A DNA stretch of 64,000 nucleotides, from positions 62,001 through 126,000 of the forward strand of contig JBCDLH010000006.1 in NCBI GenBank assembly GCA_038745585.1, given 5' to 3'. Positions 17,798 to 25,447 of the stretch are shown here, piece by piece. The notes beneath the pieces are model-generated. The model saw nothing but the letters and a program-made list of their open reading frames with translations, had not been told where the DNA came from and did no database searches. The stretch comes from HLUCCA09 sp038745585. GTDB lineage: Bacteria; Pseudomonadota; Alphaproteobacteria; Rhodobacterales; Rhodobacteraceae. Each line of letters begins with the position of its first letter. Position 1 is the stretch's first letter. The translations under genes and the position numbers were made by a program.

Positions 17798-19402
17798 CTA
17801 GCTCGCGGGAAGGAACCGGGGCAAGGGCTCTTGCATCGCCTTGAGGGCGTCTAGCAGGCGGGCCTCCGCCTCGGCATCGCTTTCGCCGGGCAGGATCGGT
17901 GTCGTCAGTCGGAGCATCGCGCCATCCGTGCGCCGCGTTGTCATCCCGTCGAGCATGAGATGAAACTTCGCCGCGATGTCCCAAGCCACGCGGCGGCCGC
18001 GCTGCTCGAACCAATAGAGCACCATCATCCGCGCTTCGCCCTTTTGGATGATGGCGCGATTGAGGTTGAAGGCTTCAGCTTGGCCGAGAAGCGGAGCGAC
18101 ATCGGAGCGTTCGAGCCACGCAATCTCCCAGCCCGCGCCGGGCAGGCAAATCTCGGGCGAGTGCACCCCGCCATCGGTCTGATCGGCGTACCAGGCCATG
18201 AACAGGCTGACCGGAGCCGCGTGGCCGGGCTTGGCCAGGTCGATGGAATGGTAATCATCGGCGCGAAGCTCTGCCTCGATATAGGGGTCGAGGACGTCGC
18301 GGGGGCCGTCCTGCCGCCAGCCTTCGAGCTCACGCGGAAAACTCGCGAAATTCTCACGATCTACGGGAGCCGCATTCGGCTCGGGCACAAACGCCCAGGC
18401 CGCGGCGGCGACGAGCCCCGCGCTCGCAGCGGTTAGGAGTGCGTTCGAAGGCCGAAGATGCCGGAGGCGCATCGCCTGTGTTCCGAGGCCATCGGTGTCT
18501 AGGTCAAGCGACTGCGCGAGGCTGATCTTCTTTGGGTTGAAGATCAGCATGACGCGCGCGAGCGCAAAGAGCATGAGCACGCAGGCAATGAAAATCACCC
18601 AGCCTTCGAAGAAGTGGGTCACCCCTTCGACCCAGCCGACGCCGAACTCGTTAACCATCACGCCCGCAATGGCGATGCGCACCGAGTTCATCAGAACCGT
18701 GATCGGCGCCGCGGCGAGCAACAGCACCGCCTTGTGCCACATCGACCCGCGGTAAAGCACTGCGAAAATGTAGGAAAACGACAAGATCGGGAAGAGATAA
18801 CGCAACCCGGAACAAGCCTCGGCCACATGCAGCTTGTAGACGCCGAGATCAATGATGTTGCCGTCAAGAAAGACTGGAACTGAAAGCACCTTGAGAAACC
18901 AGACGCCAAGCTCCGACGAGATGAGCTGCAACTGCGTCGACATCTTGTAGTAGAACGTATCAGGCAGCGGCAGCATGTAGACTAGATGCAGGACGGGCGG
19001 CCAGAACTGCTTACCGACCTTCCAGCCGAAGCTGATCAAGAGGATCCCGCCGACCCATAGGATAAGGGCATAGGCCACGATGTCGGGGATGCCCGCGAGC
19101 TTTCCCAGACCGCCCACGGCAATCGCTAGGAAGACAACGGTCACACCGACCCAGCGATCTGTCACTGGGCCAAGCCGCACCGGAACGTCTTTGAGCTGGC
19201 GCAGGAAGAGGAAGGCGGAGAGGACGGGGATCAGCGGGCCGTGGCTATATTCGGGGCGTTGCCACTCCAAGAGCAGTTTGTCGATGCCCTCCATAAAGAA
19301 GATAACGGCACCCATGGTTGCGATCACAAGCCAGAACATCCCCCAACTTGCGAGGGACGACAGATGTGGCGGTGCGCGGCGCACCTCTTCGACATTTGCC
19401 AT
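17798..19402 (-). CDS. xrtD: Exosortase fused to EpsI domain, XrtD-type (VPLPA-CTERM system)
   Basis: 534-residue inner-membrane protein. The first 300 residues form an exosortase with about eight membrane segments and the catalytic triad residues: Cys in EACSGLR, Arg in NSVRIA and His in THFFEG. The C-terminal 200 residues are an EpsI/DUF3485 domain (a VHSPEICLPGAGW motif). This fused layout is typical of XrtD in Rhodobacterales, which processes surface proteins with a VPLPA-CTERM tail in association with exopolysaccharide genes. It diverges from a cluster of glycosyltransferase genes across about 235 bases. No VPLPA-CTERM substrate was found in the window. Confidence 0.88.
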   Translation of the reverse strand: MANVEEVRRAPPHLSSLASWGMFWLVIATMGAVIFFMEGIDKLLLEWQRPEYSHGPLIPVLSAFLFLRQLKDVPVRLGPVTDRWVGVTVVFLAIAVGGLGKLAGIPDIVAYALILWVGGILLISFGWKVGKQFWPPVLHLVYMLPLPDTFYYKMSTQLQLISSELGVWFLKVLSVPVFLDGNIIDLGVYKLHVAEACSGLRYLFPILSFSYIFAVLYRGSMWHKAVLLLAAAPITVLMNSVRIAIAGVMVNEFGVGWVEGVTHFFEGWVIFIACVLMLFALARVMLIFNPKKISLAQSLDLDTDGLGTQAMRLRHLRPSNALLTAASAGLVAAAAWAFVPEPNAAPVDRENFASFPRELEGWRQDGPRDVLDPYIEAELRADDYHSIDLAKPGHAAPVSLFMAWYADQTDGGVHSPEICLPGAGWEIAWLERSDVAPLLGQAEAFNLNRAIIQKGEARMMVLYWFEQRGRRVAWDIAAKFHLMLDGMTTRRTDGAMLRLTTPILPGESDAEAEARLLDALKAMQEPLPRFLPAS

Positions 19403-19637
19403 ACGACGTCTCTACTCGCGCTCCATACGCTCAAGCGCAACCATGTCGACAGAATGGGTAACAGGCGCGTCGAATTCTTGGCAAATAAAGGGTTAACGCG
19501 GGCGAACGAACCTCCGCCGCTGTGTCCTCTCCGCCGTGGGGAGGAGCGTACGGTGCCGTCATCTTCGGACAGGGGATTGGGAATAGGGTGCCGCGGCTCG
19601 CGCTGCTGTGGCGCGTTTTTTGCAGGAGATCTACGCT

Positions 19638-19901
19638 ATGGCTGAAGATATCTTCGCCTCGATCGCGCGCACACCCGATATGCCGGCGACGACCGTGACC
19701 GAAATTGTCCCCGATGACGGCGCCGATCTGGTAGACGTCACCCTCGCGCTCAACGTGGCAACACCAGGAAACGTGCGCGTAACGACCTTGTCGGGCGACG
19801 TTGCGGATGTGCACGTTGCAGCAGGGGTCGCCTTTCCGCTGCGGGTCGTCCGTGTTTGGGCCACGGGCACGACTGCGACGGGCATTCGCGGGCTGCTCTG
19901 A
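19638..19901 (+). CDS. Spike base protein, RCAP_rcc01079-like (gene transfer agent/phage type)
   Basis: 87-residue protein. The pattern of a polar N-terminus, a GNVRVTTLSGD strand, VAAGVAFPLRV and the ending RVWATGTTATGIRGL matches the small spike-base proteins first described near the Rhodobacter capsulatus gene transfer agent. No other capsid or tail gene lies nearby, so here it is a stand-alone copy. I chose the ATG at 19638, preceded by CAGGAGA, over a GTG ten codons upstream. A strong terminator follows 37 bases after the stop, so it is probably a monocistronic unit. Confidence 0.65.
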   Translation: MAEDIFASIARTPDMPATTVTEIVPDDGADLVDVTLALNVATPGNVRVTTLSGDVADVHVAAGVAFPLRVVRVWATGTTATGIRGLL

Positions 19902-19937
19902 GCGCGCTTGACGCCTGCTAGATCGTCGGGGACGCCT

Positions 19938-19979
19938 AAGCGCAGATGCGACTGTCCCGCATCTGCGCTTCTCTTTTTT
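19938..19979 (+). terminator. Rho-independent terminator
   Basis: A perfect 13-bp stem (AAGCGCAGATGCG at 19938-19950 pairing with 19958-19970), a seven-base loop and the run CTCTTTTTT form a strong intrinsic terminator. It closes the spike-base gene and insulates the following glycosyltransferase gene. Confidence 0.9.
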
Positions 19980-20102
19980 GAGCGGTGCATTGTTGCCATA
20001 GTTGCGCGGTTGTATGCGCCGGCATCGACAACTGACGCTAAAGGGCCGCCCTCCGAGCTGCACAAACATGCAACGAGGCCGCTCCCGCCCGATGGACCTT
20101 GC

Positions 20103-21086
20103 ATGCAAGACGCGCCACCTACTCTTGACACTCCATCACCGGTGGAAGCGCACGGTCGCTACGTCTTGATCTCTCCCTGTCGAAACGAGGCCGTCCATAT
20201 GCGGCGCACGCTTGATGCCGTACTCGCGCAGAGCGTCCCGCCTGCGCTCTGGGTTATTGTTGACGATGGGTCCACTGATGAAACGCCCGACATCCTGGCC
20301 GCCTATGCAGAGCGGTCTTCTATCCTGCGGATCGTGCGCTGTGCTGATCGGGGCCGCCGCGCCGTCGGGCCCGGCGTGATCGAGGCGTTTTACGCCGGGC
20401 TCGCCACTGTGGACGTGGCGAACTTCGACTATCTCTGCAAACTGGATCTCGATCTCGACTTGCCCACAACCTACTTCGCCAACCTGATCGCACACATGGA
20501 AGCGGACCCCCATCTCGGCACATGCTCTGGCATGCCGTGGTTTCGCAGCCGCTCCGGGCGGCGCGTGAGCGAGAAGTGCGGGCCAGAGATGTCGGTCGGG
20601 ATGACGAAGTTCTACCGAAGAGCCTGTTTTGAGGAGATTGGCGGCTTCGAGCGGGCGGTGATGTGGGATGCCATCGACTGCCACCGGGCGCGGCAGCGCG
20701 GCTGGCGCGCGCGCGCGTTTTCGGACGCTGATCTCGGCTTTGAGCATCTCCGACCCATGGGATCCAGCGACAAGGGCGTCCTCAAAGGGCGCCGCCGCCA
20801 CGGCGCGGGGCAGTATTTTATGGGCAGCGACCCCATCTATTTTGCCGCGACCGCTCTCTATCGCACCGCGCATCCGCCTTACGTGCTCGGTGGTCTGGCG
20901 ATGCTGCAAGGTTATGTCGGCGCATGGTTGCGCGGGGCGGCGCGGCTCCAAGACCCGGAGCTGCGCTCGTTTATCCGTGCCTATCAAAGGCGTGCCTTGC
21001 GCGTCGGGAAAGCGCACGCGATCACCGAGATTGAAGAGCGTATGATCGGACGGTCGCACGGACCACGTCGCGGCCGCTCGGCATGA
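20103..21086 (+). CDS. Family 2 glycosyltransferase
   Basis: 327-residue GT-A enzyme. Near the N-terminus it has SPCRNEA and VDDGSTDETPDIL, which bind the nucleotide sugar. A KLDLDLDLP stretch near residue 120 contains the DxD-type metal site. The WDAIDCHRARQRGW motif near residue 200 is the usual GT2 acceptor-side region. It probably adds a sugar during surface polysaccharide assembly, given the exosortase, WecG-like and polymerase-like genes around it. The frame is open upstream for 65 codons, but that part crosses the terminator hairpin; the ATG at 20103 is the better start, though its ribosome site is weak. Confidence 0.85.
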   Translation: MQDAPPTLDTPSPVEAHGRYVLISPCRNEAVHMRRTLDAVLAQSVPPALWVIVDDGSTDETPDILAAYAERSSILRIVRCADRGRRAVGPGVIEAFYAGLATVDVANFDYLCKLDLDLDLPTTYFANLIAHMEADPHLGTCSGMPWFRSRSGRRVSEKCGPEMSVGMTKFYRRACFEEIGGFERAVMWDAIDCHRARQRGWRARAFSDADLGFEHLRPMGSSDKGVLKGRRRHGAGQYFMGSDPIYFAATALYRTAHPPYVLGGLAMLQGYVGAWLRGAARLQDPELRSFIRAYQRRALRVGKAHAITEIEERMIGRSHGPRRGRSA

Positions 21087-21438
21087 TGTTCCTGGCGCAT
21101 TGCGATGTGTGCCCGCCGAACCCCATCGCTTGTAAAGCCGCTGAAAGCTCAACCACAAACGCAAAATGGTGTGCTGCCACAGGTGCATACAACCCAAAAG
21201 TGCTGTTGCCGAGTGAGCGCATATCGCGCTTCGTCCGCGCGATTACCGCGCCAACGCTTGTCTCAGGCGGAGGCCAGAGGGCAACGTCCAAAGAAAAATC
21301 GCGCAGTACTTAACACGCCTTAACTTTGCCATGTGTGGGCCATTCGGTGCCCCTTTCCTGTGTTTCGTTCGGGGAATGCGCGGAACACGCGTTGCTGTGG
21401 CCACTCTGGCGATGGCGCGCGCGAGCAGGAGAGCATAT
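21087..21438. other. 352-base gene-free stretch before the WecG-type gene
   Basis: No gene-like frame with a ribosome site was found. The stretch is more AT-rich than its neighbours, which fits a promoter region for the wecG/polymerase pair. A TTAA-N6-TTAA at 21310-21323 resembles a CtrA site but with the wrong spacing. No terminator hairpin was seen. Confidence 0.5.
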
Positions 21439-22239
21439 GTGAATTGGGCCAGTACCGAACCCTATGATGAAGTGCCCCTGGTCGGGCGCGGTTTCATGGG
21501 ACGTGATGCGCTTCTGACAGATGTTCGGACACGTCTTGTCACGTCTCGCGGCTTTGCAATTGCGACCCTTAACCTCGACCACGCGGTCAAGCTGCGCCGC
21601 ATGCCCACGTTTCGCGAGGCTTACTCGGCCCATACCCATGTGGTCGCCGACGGCAATCCCATCGTCTGGATGGAACGGCTCGCTGGCCGAAGGGCCGAGC
21701 TCGTCCCGGGATCCGACCTTGTTCAGCCGTTGGCACAGATCGCGGCCGAGGCGAACGTGCCGCTTGCTTTGATCGGGTCAACTGACGTGGCGCTTAAGGG
21801 AGCGTCGCGTGCGCTCTGCCATGCCGCACCGGGCTTATCCGTCGGGCTGACCCATGCGCCGAGCGCGACATTCGATCCGTTTTCCGCCGAGGCGGACCGC
21901 ATCATCGAGGCCGTGCGCAAAAGCGGTGCCGGGCTTTGTATGCTTGCCCTTGGCGCGCCAAAGCAGGAACTCTTCGCGGCCCGTTTGCGGCGCATTCTTC
22001 CGGCGCTGGGGGTGCTGTCCGTGGGCGCGGGGCTAGACTTTCTGGCTGGATCGCAGAACCGCGCACCCAGGATTGTCCGCTCGGTTGCCATGGAGTGGGC
22101 CTGGCGCCTTCTGAATGATCCCCGGCGCCTTGCCGGTCGCTATGCGCTGTGTGCGTCGCTGTTGCCGATTTTAAGTTTGGAGGCGCTGCGCTTTCGCTGG
22201 TCGGCGGCGCCAACGAGGCAGCATCACGTCGAGTCATGA
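21439..22239 (+). CDS. WecG/TagA/CpsF family glycosyltransferase
   Basis: 266-residue membrane-associated transferase of the GT26 family, which adds a sugar (ManNAc/ManNAcA or glucose type) to a lipid-linked intermediate. Visible family motifs are NLDHAVKLRR with VVADGNPIVW, the LALGAPKQELF stretch, and the RAP motif followed by EWAWRLLNDPRRL near the C-terminus. I chose the GTG at 21439 because AGGAGAG lies about seven bases upstream and the resulting length fits the family; longer in-frame starts exist from 21331. The stop overlaps the start of the polymerase-like gene (ATGA), so the two are coupled. Confidence 0.88.
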   Translation: MNWASTEPYDEVPLVGRGFMGRDALLTDVRTRLVTSRGFAIATLNLDHAVKLRRMPTFREAYSAHTHVVADGNPIVWMERLAGRRAELVPGSDLVQPLAQIAAEANVPLALIGSTDVALKGASRALCHAAPGLSVGLTHAPSATFDPFSAEADRIIEAVRKSGAGLCMLALGAPKQELFAARLRRILPALGVLSVGAGLDFLAGSQNRAPRIVRSVAMEWAWRLLNDPRRLAGRYALCASLLPILSLEALRFRWSAAPTRQHHVES

Positions 22240-23876
22240 CCTATCTCGCCTTCGCGCTCTACCCGATCGCGGCTTTGGCGCTCTTTCGATGCTTCTCTTT
22301 CGTCACCGCAATCCCCGCGAGCTTGATGATGGGCTATCTGCTCTTGCCCGCGGCGTTTGCAATCAACCCCCCGCTTTTGCCCGAACTCTCCAAGGTGACG
22401 ATGTCGGCCCTGGTCCCTCTCGTTCTTGCGATTTTCCTTGCGCCTAAGGCTGCGAAACCGGGCGAGCCCGCCACTGACGATACTGTGCCGACCGTCTTGC
22501 CCGGCTGGCTGCCGCGCGCGACTTGGGCCCGGATCTGCTTGGCGCTCATTGTCCTCGGTCCGGTGCTGACGGCCCTGACAAACCGTGAAAGTGTCACCAT
22601 CGGCGCCGCGTTCATGCAGGGACTTTCGCTCTTTGATGCAGCGAACATGGCGCAGATGGCCCTTGTGACGACAGTCGCGATCCTGATCGGCCGGAGATAC
22701 CTAGCAACCGAGGCGGGTCACCGTAGCATCCTGCTCGCACTTGTCGTCGCTGGGCTGCTCTACAGTCTACCGACCTTGGCTGAGGTGCGTCTCTCACCTC
22801 AAATTCACAAGTTCGTCTATGGATACTTCCAGCATTCCTGGATCCAACATCTTCGCGGCGACGGCTTCCGCCCGATCGTCTTCATGCGCCACGGGTTGGT
22901 ACTCAGCCTGATCTTGTGCCTCTCGGCGCTCGCCATCATCGCCTATATGCGCGCCATCGATGGAGATCGGCGCGTGCTGTACTTCCTTGGTGCCGCATAT
23001 ATGACGGCGGTGCTCTTCCTTAGCAAATCCCTCGGGATGATGCTCGTGGCTTGCGTTCTCGTCCCCGTTCTTCTCTTCGCATCGGTTCGGGCGCAGCTCG
23101 TGATTGCCGCACTGATCGTCGGCATGGTGCTCACCTACCCTGCCGCGCGGTTTGTGGGGATCAACCCGCTGATGATCGTTGCCCAGCAGGCCGAGAAGAT
23201 CGACCCGACCCGCGCCGCGTCGCTCCGTTACCGGCTGGATGCCGAGGACGCCGCGCTCGAGCGCTTCTCGGAAAAGCCGTTCTTTGGGTGGGGCGGTTGG
23301 GGGCGGGCCGAGCCCCTCGACGAGAGCGGCGGACGCGTGGCGGCGCGCGATGGGCACTGGATCATCTATCTCGGTCAATTCGGTATGGCCGGGCACCTCG
23401 GCGTCTACGGACTTCTTTGCCTGCCTGTCCTGCTCCTCGCCCTACGACGACGAGAGTGTGCGCCGAGTGCGGCGACCTCTGGTCTCTGCATCGTAATGGC
23501 GGCCAACGCGCTCGATCTGATCCCGAATGCCGGCCTGATGCCGATCACGTGGCTGATCGCAGGCGCGCTCCTTGGACGTGTAGAATTGGGCCATGCCGGG
23601 ACTTTCGTCGAGCGGACGCCGCGCGAGGGTGTTCCTGGCGCTGGGTTGAAAGATGCGATCGAAAGTGCGGGACAGCCGCACGGCCGAGCGGGCCGCTACG
23701 CCCGCGTCGCGCCAAAGGCGGTAGAAAAACAGGCGCCATTCGTGGCGCGCATGCGGGCCGCCAACCGGAAAGCGCTAGAGGTCAGTGCCGAGGCAGAAGC
23801 GCCGACCAAGGCACCGACGAAGACGCCCTATTCCCGGTATGCCATCCGGCATGGTCGAAAGCGGGGCGCAACATAG
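22236..23876 (+). CDS. O-antigen polymerase/ligase-like membrane protein (exopolysaccharide synthesis)
   Basis: 546-residue protein with about eleven hydrophobic segments in the first 450 residues and a large periplasmic loop near residues 200-220 and 320-390, as in Wzy/WaaL-like or VpsF-like polysaccharide proteins. Conserved loop features include FRPIVFMRHGLVL and a PFFGWGGWGR segment. The C-terminal 90 residues are basic and disordered, with a repeated Ala-Pro-Thr-Lys pattern. ATG overlaps the stop of the WecG-type gene. It probably polymerises or ligates the repeat unit assembled by the upstream transferases. The exact subfamily is uncertain. Confidence 0.72.
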   Translation: MTYLAFALYPIAALALFRCFSFVTAIPASLMMGYLLLPAAFAINPPLLPELSKVTMSALVPLVLAIFLAPKAAKPGEPATDDTVPTVLPGWLPRATWARICLALIVLGPVLTALTNRESVTIGAAFMQGLSLFDAANMAQMALVTTVAILIGRRYLATEAGHRSILLALVVAGLLYSLPTLAEVRLSPQIHKFVYGYFQHSWIQHLRGDGFRPIVFMRHGLVLSLILCLSALAIIAYMRAIDGDRRVLYFLGAAYMTAVLFLSKSLGMMLVACVLVPVLLFASVRAQLVIAALIVGMVLTYPAARFVGINPLMIVAQQAEKIDPTRAASLRYRLDAEDAALERFSEKPFFGWGGWGRAEPLDESGGRVAARDGHWIIYLGQFGMAGHLGVYGLLCLPVLLLALRRRECAPSAATSGLCIVMAANALDLIPNAGLMPITWLIAGALLGRVELGHAGTFVERTPREGVPGAGLKDAIESAGQPHGRAGRYARVAPKAVEKQAPFVARMRAANRKALEVSAEAEAPTKAPTKTPYSRYAIRHGRKRGAT

Positions 23877-24099
23877 CGCATCTCCCAAGTGGGGTACGAC
23901 GATATGAGGGACGTCGTGCGGACCGCTGCCAAGCGCGCCAGACGGCATGGCTGAACCTCATCCGTCGCCGCGTTTGCATCAAATCGAGCGCAATATCAGG
24001 AAGCATTAACGTCGTTTCCGCTGTCTGTTTTCCAAAGGCTTAATCCCGCTTGGGCCAGGTTGGTCTCCAGTGGTCACCCGATGGGGAAGCTGGAGCGCG

Positions 24100-25431
24100 A
24101 TGATCGGACGACGTACGCCCAGAGGGCCAGGGTATCGCACGCGCACGCTTCGTGCGCTCGCGCTTGTTTCCGCTGTTACTTTTTCTCTGCGCGCCGCCGC
24201 GCAGGTGGAGCCTGCCGCATTGCAGCAGGACCTCCATGATGCCGCGCGCGACGCGGCTGCGATCGCCTTCTATGTCGATGCGGATTTCACGCACACCGCC
24301 GCTGTCGGGCGCGCCATCGAACAAGGTCTACTCTCCGGCTTTGACATTGGGCGCGCGCGCTATGGCATTCCTCGGATCGATGTCATCCGCCGCGACAGCC
24401 GGACAAACTTGCGGCGCACCCAGGACACGATCGCACTCGCGCTGTCGGACCCGCATGCGGTGGCCTTGGTGGGCGGGATGCACACGCCCGCCTATCTCCG
24501 GCTGGGCTCAAAGATCAACGAGTCGCAGCTTCCACTGCTTCTGAGTTGGTCGGCAGGTGCCGCGCTGACGCGGCTTGCAGATCCGGACGACAATTTTATT
24601 TTTCGCGTGTCCGTCGATGACGCCACGGCCGCTCCGTTCCTTTCGGCAAAGGCCCGTGCCCTCGAATGTGCTCGGGTTGGCATCGTCTATCTTGACAACG
24701 GATGGGGCGTGGCCAACGCAACGGCGCTGAAGACGAGCTTGCACGATAGTGGCATCCCCACCGTTCTGAGCGTTCCCGTCCGCGATGATGCGCGTGAGCG
24801 GACCTTGGGCGAGATCGCCGAGCGGCTCGACCGCGCCGGGGCCGATTGTGTTGTCTTCGTACTCGCCCGCAAATCCGGCGCCTATGCCGCCCTGAGCCTT
24901 GGCGCGCTCGACCGTCCGCCACGTGTCATCAGCCATTGGGGCATTCTCGGCGGCGACTTTCATAGGCGCGTGCCGGCAGAGTTGCGCGACCGGCTCAACC
25001 TGACAGTGTTGCAAACATGCGGTCTGCGTGGGGATCCGCGCCGCAACGAGGCCGTCGCTCAGGCCTTGAAGGCCGCACGCACCCATGGCGTGGCGACGGA
25101 AACGATGTCGGAATTGCCGGTGCCTGCAGCTTTTGCGCATGGCTACGACCTGGCCCTTATCGCGTCGGCTGGCATCGCAGAAGCGCTCAAAGACCCGCGT
25201 TGGTCAGAGGGGATTGCCGCGCGTCGCCTCGCTTTTCGAGACGCGCTGCGCCGTCTCGATACGCCGATCGACGGCATTCTGAAGACTTACGAAAAGCCCT
25301 TTTCCGAAGCACAGCCGGACGGCCACGAAGCGCTACGTATGAAAGACCTCTGCCTCGCGCGGTTCTCTGATGATGCGGAGACCGGAACGCTCCTCGACAT
25401 TCCGACGCCGCTTCCGCTGGCTGATCGGTAA
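24100..25431 (+). CDS. Periplasmic binding protein type 1 (branched-chain-amino-acid-binding-like), lone
   Basis: 443-residue protein with a signal peptide (twin-basic start, hydrophobic LRALALVSAVTF, cleavage near RAAAQ). The mature part has the two-lobed Leu/Ile/Val-binding fold: IAFYVDADFTH, a VALVGGMHTPAYL loop and ECARVGIVYLDNGWG. The length is somewhat above the usual 380. No permease or ATPase gene for an ABC importer is near. Only 16 bases separate it from a sensor GGDEF/EAL gene, suggesting it senses a ligand for that protein. The start ATG follows GGAG at 24092-24095. Confidence 0.75.
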   Translation: MIGRRTPRGPGYRTRTLRALALVSAVTFSLRAAAQVEPAALQQDLHDAARDAAAIAFYVDADFTHTAAVGRAIEQGLLSGFDIGRARYGIPRIDVIRRDSRTNLRRTQDTIALALSDPHAVALVGGMHTPAYLRLGSKINESQLPLLLSWSAGAALTRLADPDDNFIFRVSVDDATAAPFLSAKARALECARVGIVYLDNGWGVANATALKTSLHDSGIPTVLSVPVRDDARERTLGEIAERLDRAGADCVVFVLARKSGAYAALSLGALDRPPRVISHWGILGGDFHRRVPAELRDRLNLTVLQTCGLRGDPRRNEAVAQALKAARTHGVATETMSELPVPAAFAHGYDLALIASAGIAEALKDPRWSEGIAARRLAFRDALRRLDTPIDGILKTYEKPFSEAQPDGHEALRMKDLCLARFSDDAETGTLLDIPTPLPLADR

Positions 25432-25447
25432 TGGGCGACCCCTGTTC

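Noticed and set aside
21310..21323. TTAA-N6-TTAA resembling a CtrA box
   Set aside because: CtrA sites need seven bases between half-sites; the spacing is wrong and no other CtrA-like sequence was seen.
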